Part shown: piece after piece, positions 59,284 through 64,000 of the stretch
Numbering within the stretch: position 1 is the stretch's first letter
How the letters are laid out: each line of letters begins with the position of its first letter
DNA from: Cylicocyclus nassatus
Taxonomy: Eukaryota; Nematoda; Chromadorea; Rhabditida; Strongylidae
Length of the DNA stretch: 64,000 nt
Assembly: GCA_958299035.1 (NCBI GenBank)
Contig: CATQJL010000316.1
Coordinates: forward strand, 15,656,347-15,720,346
Direction: 5' to 3'
Translations under genes and position numbers: made by a program
The notes under the pieces: model-generated
Databases searched by the model: none
What the model saw: only the letters and a program-made list of their open reading frames with translations
Told to the model about the DNA's origin: nothing

Positions 59284-60016
59284 GGCACGCAGTTGTCCTA
59301 ATGTACGCTTGATTTCTGCAACTCTTATTACTCCTGTTAAAGGCTTTGTAACACTTCAAAACATCTGGCGTTCCCCAACCCTTCAAAATTTCTCTACTCA
59401 TTTTTGACATTTATACCGCTTTCAGTTCTCAATCGATCAGCGGCGTTTTCACGATTTCTTGAAAATTGACGAAGTTTGTTTTCATACTCTTTCCACACTA
59501 TTACAAAGTAAAGGTTTATTTTCGTAATCTTTCCACATTTGTATAAAGTCTCTGGCCTCCATTTCATAATGAGGTAATTTATGCTTTTTTGCAGTTTCCC
59601 AGTCAAACTCGTATCCAGATTACGCCCTTATTTGCACACTAGTAAACTTTACGCTGCAATTAATTGGTTCAATCGTCTTTTATAAGCCTCTTTAAGGTTC
59701 GCGCATCTCTTTTCTCAGCAAAGCTCTATTTTGCCATGGTTTTCTTCACAAACTCAATGATTTACTACAAATACCTGAAAATAATCGCTCATTTATACCC
59801 ATATACGTGCGTTGTTAAGGCCTAGCACGAGGGTGGCAAATGAACATTGGTAACAATTCGCTTTTGCCACTATCGACTTTTACGAGTACCCACTTGATCC
59901 CGCCAGCAGCGTAGGTTGTTCGATTAGAGCGCGCTTTCTTCCTCGAAAGGACTAACGTCGTTGGTATTGCGGGTCCTCACAGGGAGGAAAGGAGGAGTTC
60001 TAGAACCAAAATGTTA
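59284..60016. other. No gene supported
   Basis: Nothing recognised apart from the inverted relative of the 9.13-kb CTAGCACGAGG word. Confidence 0.3.
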
Positions 60017-60620
60017 CTATATACTGATCTTTAGGTGTAGAAAAGAGTTATGTGGGCAATTACCTACCTGATTTGCGAAAAAGTTAAGGATGCTTTTAAT
60101 CACACAAGTTTTCATAATTTTCCATACGTTGTTACTTAGTACTACTGCGCATACACACATCAAATTTCGTGCCACGTTCTCATCTGTGCGTCGCAAATAA
60201 GCTATTTTACCATATTGTGGTAATGGGAAATTTTCAGAAAGAAGCTTGCCAGAACCGTCACTCACATAATTCCTCCAGAACAATCTGCACTACGCTCCCA
60301 CTAGTCCATATCCGTTTATACTTCAAATTCTTAGTGACATCGTTAATGTGCGCTGTAACCAGACATTTATATAACTCAAGTAGAAGGAATTGGATCTTTG
60401 AAGATAAAACGCGAACAAGATCATGTTTTTGCATGTCAGTTGTGTAGAGTTCTGTCGAGAGATTGTATGTGCATGTAAACACATATTTACGAATTCCCTT
60501 TGTTTTCCATCCAAAACGATTTCCAGGCTGACATGACATTTGCCCACCTCGTGAATGTAAGGCACACTTTTGTGACAGTCTCTGCTTATTAACCTTATAT
60601 AGGTCATATCAAATGCAGTG
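60017..60620 (-). pseudogene. Coding-like minus frames with frame changes, unrecognised
   Basis: Three minus-strand stretches follow one another: CHKSVPYIHEVGKCHVSLEI with VLDGK; then YVFTCTYNLSTELYTTD followed by LVRVLSSKIQFLLLELYKCL; then DGSGKLLSENFPLPQYGKIA followed by YLRRTDENVARNLM. The frame changes near 60.5 and 60.27 kb without splice signals. This could be a decayed element or pseudogene. No family recognised and chance openness is not excluded. Confidence 0.25.
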
Positions 60621-60639
60621 TCGCTTGCATCAGCATTCC

Positions 60640-60785
60640 TCTCCCGCACTAGACTCTGCATCTCTTCCGAGAACATGCTCTCTGATCACTTTCCCAGGGC
60701 AAGCGTGGGAAAGGCGGAGCCTCAATCGTTTAGAAGTGATTAGAGGGCATGTTCGCGGAAAAGACGTAGAGTCCAGCGCGGGAAT
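60640..60785. repeat. Foldback MITE related to the mog-4 intron element
   Basis: CCCGCACTAGACTCTGCATC, GAGAACATGCTCTCTGATCA at the left pair with TGATTAGAGGGCATGTTCGC, GTAGAGTCCAGCGCGGG at the right. Words CTCTGATCA and CATCTCTTCC match the loop at 341-487. Confidence 0.75.
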
Positions 60786-60824
60786 GAAGATGCTGAAGCA
60801 AGCGATACTGCGTTTGATAAGCCC

Positions 60825-61250
60825 TTATGAAGCTGAATCTATCTTGCATGTATGTATAACGCACGTATGCATGCTCTAAATTGATATTTTCACTAAAGTA
60901 CGGATCGCGACCAAACTTTGCGCACATATACTTCGGGGCCGGTGTCTTAGGGTTGGGCCAGATGCGCGACGTACGTCACGTACGCCCGTACGCCGCGCAA
61001 TCTGGCTCAACCCTTAAGCTACTTTTCGTTATCGGTGAATATCGATTTTGCCAATTTCTTACAGACTTGTACAGAGCGCGAAGTTGACCTAGTTGACCTA
61101 TTAAGCATGCTAATTACAAACAGAATCTTGTTTCAGAATTGTCAAAAACTTTGTTGTTGTCGATTTTGCAAACATCGAGTTAAGGAGTTGGAACTAGGCA
61201 CAGGCGATCTGAAAGAATATGCTAATTACGATTATAACAACTCGTCTTGA
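60825..61250. repeat. Dispersed repeat, copy 2, with a small palindrome
   Basis: Related to 56.04-57.01 kb (GATCGCGACCAAACTTTGC, ACTTTTCGTTATCGGTGAATATC). At 60953-61015 GGTTGGGCCAGATGCGCGAC-GTACGT pairs with ACGTACGCC...GCGCAATCTGGCTCAACC, a small MITE-like hairpin inserted in it. Confidence 0.5.
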
Positions 61251-61925
61251 GATTGGCTTTTGACCTTTACGGTTTTATCAATTTGCCATTGAGCTGAGAT
61301 GGAAAGGGTATTCCATCTAACTGCTAAAAGCAGTAATATTGCATGCCATCGAAATGTAATAAGGTGTTGACATCGTCTATGTATAAGACGATAGCCAAGC
61401 AGAGAATTCATGTGCAGCTTGAGCCTTTCTTTCAAGACAGTGCCCTTTCGCTGAGCAGTTCAGGTCACTATGATGATATGGATAACGACATTTCCCGATG
61501 AAGCTCTATAACTCGTACACGATTGATTTTGCTTTTTCATTGCTCATGCAGGTCAAAAAATGTTCCCGCTACCTGTTGTTAGGAGCTGCGAGCTCAATCT
61601 ATGCAAATTACTGCGCACTTTGCTTAGAGCAATGTGTCACCATGATCCTTCGCAAATTTCTCAGAGCTTAAATGTTGGGAAGGGACTTCCGACGACGCCA
61701 TTCAACTTCTCTGTTATGATTTAGAATGTATTCCTGTATGCATTCCTTCCAAAACAACCAGATTTTACGCTCAGCTTTATCATTCCGTTTAGAATTTGCA
61801 ATTCTGTTGCTCTGCAAAACATCATGTTTTATTCTCTTTAGGAAGTACCAGACTGGTTATTATTAAAAACAATTAGAAAAACAGTATCACACATCATCAG
61901 ACAAAAATTCATGCTTACAAGGGAA

Positions 61926-62350
61926 TGGTCAGATATCGAAGTGGTTGATCCAGACAAGCTGCATACCGTTAGAAGCATGAAGCGCTGACTCTAAATCTGT
62001 CTTTTTTCTCTGCTTATCGCTTTTCTGGACAAAGCTATAAGCCATTGAAGGCCAATATTTTGCTAAGAAATTATGCGTGAAAGTATTTGGCCGTACAGAG
62101 CCACGTTCGGCTTAACGTTGGGCCAAAACTTGCAGCTAACTTACTTCAAATTCTCAAACTCTAAAGCTGAGCTGAAATTGCAACAATTTGCTCAATTTCA
62201 CAGTTTTTATATACGATTTTTCCGCATTAAAACTGCTTGTAGCTTCGTCCACAGAAGCGATAAGCAGATAGGGAAGATTCGAAGTCAGCGTTTCATACTG
62301 CATCGCATGGTATATAGCTTGTTTGGTTTGGCCACTTCGACTTTTGACCA
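61926..62350. repeat. Foldback element
   Basis: GGTCAGATATCGAAGTGG, AAGCTGCATACC, GCGCTGACTC, CTGCTTATCGCTTTTCTGGAC at the left are inverted at GTCCACAGAAGCGATAAGCAG, GAAGTCAGCGT, GGTATATAGCTT, CCACTTCGACTTTTGACC. The 171-residue plus frame 62073-62588 overlaps its right arm and is not accepted as a gene. Confidence 0.65.
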
Positions 62351-62715
62351 TTCCCTTGTTAGTTATAATGCACGGTTCTGCAATAATAAGAAGACCTATT
62401 GTCGTCCTAAACTCCTTTTTGTTCCTAAAAAGAGAAAAAGTTCACAAGTGTCTTTCCATACTCTTCTTGTGATTATTGCAACTCCTGCCTGTAATCATCT
62501 TAACTCTTGTGATAAAAGGATGAAGAGTAAAGAATTCGGAGTCTTTATTACCATCTGCGGGTATGCCCCGACGCATTCTACTTCGTAGTCGAAAAGGCAG
62601 GTTAGTGCGTGCAGGCCTTTTACAGTGACTTGCGGAGGTCAGCCGATTACCAAGTCAGTGTATTTCTCCTCCCAGAATGCTCTAGCAATTTTCCGGCTCC
62701 GGAGGGTAGAGGGCT

Positions 62716-62795
62716 TTGTTGGCCCAGGAGCTGAGATTGAACCTCGGTCCGATCTGGTCTTAGCGCCTCATACCAATACACCACTCGTCCCCGAC
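62716..62795 (-). repeat. tRNA-derived SINE-like sequence
   Basis: On the minus strand a tRNA-like head, GGGGACGAGTGGTGTATTGG, contains an RNA polymerase III A box (TGGTGTATTGG, 62773-62783) and, about 30 bp on, a B box (GGTTCAATCTC, 62733-62743). Spacing fits a tRNA-derived internal promoter. The acceptor stem does not close (5' GGGGACG with no matching 3' end), so it is a SINE head or tRNA relic, not a tRNA gene. The body probably continues toward 62590. Confidence 0.6.
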
Positions 62796-64000
62796 TCCTG
62801 CGAATTCTGTAAGTATTGTGATTCCCTAATTGCCGTTATCCATGGTTCGCAAAAAATCTTCTCCTCAATTATGACTTTTGCAGCCATTGGAGTCGGGGCT
62901 CGGCACCAGCTGGAACCACCCAGATTTCGGAATGAGTTCTCTTTGGTTTCGAAAAATTCTTACGAAGTCCCTTTTGACATTCATCCCCTCTCACTAATTC
63001 TCATTTGCCTTTTTTACTGCGGTCGCTCACCACAAAACACAAGCTATAGGGATGAAAACCCCTTTTTCCACTAATCGTTGATAAAATTTTGAAAAAAAAT
63101 CTCAATTTCCGTGTCATGCGTCGACTCCCTTCGCTCCATGGTTGGAGTTTGAAATCTACTACCGGTCCAGCGCTTGCCTCCTCCCTTCCATATCTCCCCT
63201 ACTCACTTTTCAATTCTTTCCCCTTCCTTTTCCCATTTTCTTCACCTCCCTCTTCCCTCCACCGAGAATATAACGGATATGTATAACAAGAAAGAAAAAA
63301 AAAGAAAAAATGAAGTAGAAAGAAGCATAACCAACCCCAAACTGAATTGCTTAGGGGCGCGCTTTGCAATCGGAGGAAATCGCGGCCAAAAAATTTATTG
63401 GGGCTGTAATAAGGCTTAGAGGAAAGATTTTGAGACGGTTTTTTGCTGGTATACGAACTTTCAATACAATTTTTGGGCTATAGTTTGAGTCCCCTCTCGC
63501 GCACTTGCACACCAAACTTGGTGTAATGCCATTGTGTTTTGGTTGTAAATAACGCTTACTGTCTGAGGTTGAGCATTTCGTTTGCATGTCAAGGGCGGCC
63601 GGCGGCATGCTTGCTGCTGTTCTCCGCGAATCCAGCGGAAAGTATACCTTTGCTTTTTTTCGCAGTAAAGATATCCAGCTTGACCTGGTTCCACTGTGCC
63701 GGAGCCTTATTGAAGTTAACTTCATGCGCATTTTTTTCCAGTCGAAACAAACGAGGTGATCAAAATAACAGAATGGTTTCTCTATTATCCTGGATAATCA
63801 AAATCGCAATTTCAGCACAGGAGATGTGAAAGCGACTCCGAAATCTTCCCAGCACTTCACATGAGGAAAGGAATATTTATAGTGAGATAAAATTTTCTGA
63901 CTAAACTGACAGATTTCTTAATCTCTCAATTTTTTACCGTTTTTATTTACTTGCCCATTGTTACAAGTGAGGCACGCAATCCATACATGCATATTGCCCA
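62796..64000. other. No gene supported
   Basis: Contains a C/T-rich stretch (63.17-63.25 kb) and unassigned frames up to 149 residues without motifs. Confidence 0.3.

Noticed and set aside
62073..62588. 171-residue plus-strand frame, one of the longest in the window
   Set aside because: Overlaps an inverted-repeat arm, no motif, no splice context; composition looks non-coding.
62716..62795. Functional tRNA gene
   Set aside because: Pol III boxes present, but acceptor and anticodon stems cannot be folded properly.

Overview
The window looks like nuclear DNA of a clade V (strongylid, hookworm-type) nematode. Three conserved animal genes are split into many small exons with GT..AG introns and TTTCAG-type acceptors. 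Their products resemble Caenorhabditis-type families (MOG-4, an ALFA-1/C9orf72-like protein, a GCY receptor guanylyl cyclase). Introns and intergenic DNA are loaded with foldback elements. There is no bacterial operon, rRNA or CRISPR array. Species-level identity is inference.

Layout. (1) 1-1.1 kb, minus: N-terminal exons of mog-4/DHX16, a splicing DEAH-box helicase, leaving the window on the left. (2) 1.1-2.9 kb: divergent intergenic region. (3) 3.0-8.7 kb, plus: 17 coding exons of a C9orf72 (alfa-1) orthologue; its introns host TTAA-type foldback elements and a decayed reverse transcriptase. (4) 9.3-23 kb: a transposon island. It holds a very young gag-only BEL/Pao-like LTR element (9534-12527), a nested set of foldback elements (12611-14500), an older minus-strand LTR element (15530-20317) whose interior encodes Gag followed by part of a UPF1-like superfamily 1 helicase instead of pol, and a 1.9-kb foldback (21095-22995). 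(5) 23-43 kb: gene-poor DNA with mariner-like and other foldbacks, non-LTR relics and a few unrecognised coding-like fragments. (6) 43.5-51.9 kb, minus: a complete 29-exon receptor guanylyl cyclase of 1067 residues with an intact catalytic site. (7) 52-64 kb: MITEs (hAT-like with 8-bp target duplication, a long-TIR Tc1/mariner-like element), a tRNA-derived SINE and otherwise featureless DNA.

The host genes are unrelated in function: pre-mRNA splicing, endolysosomal/autophagy GEF-type signalling, and membrane cGMP signalling typical of nematode sensory neurons. The most unusual object is the helicase-carrying LTR element. All exon boundaries were read by eye from splice signals, reading phase and family resemblance; no alignment or database search was run.
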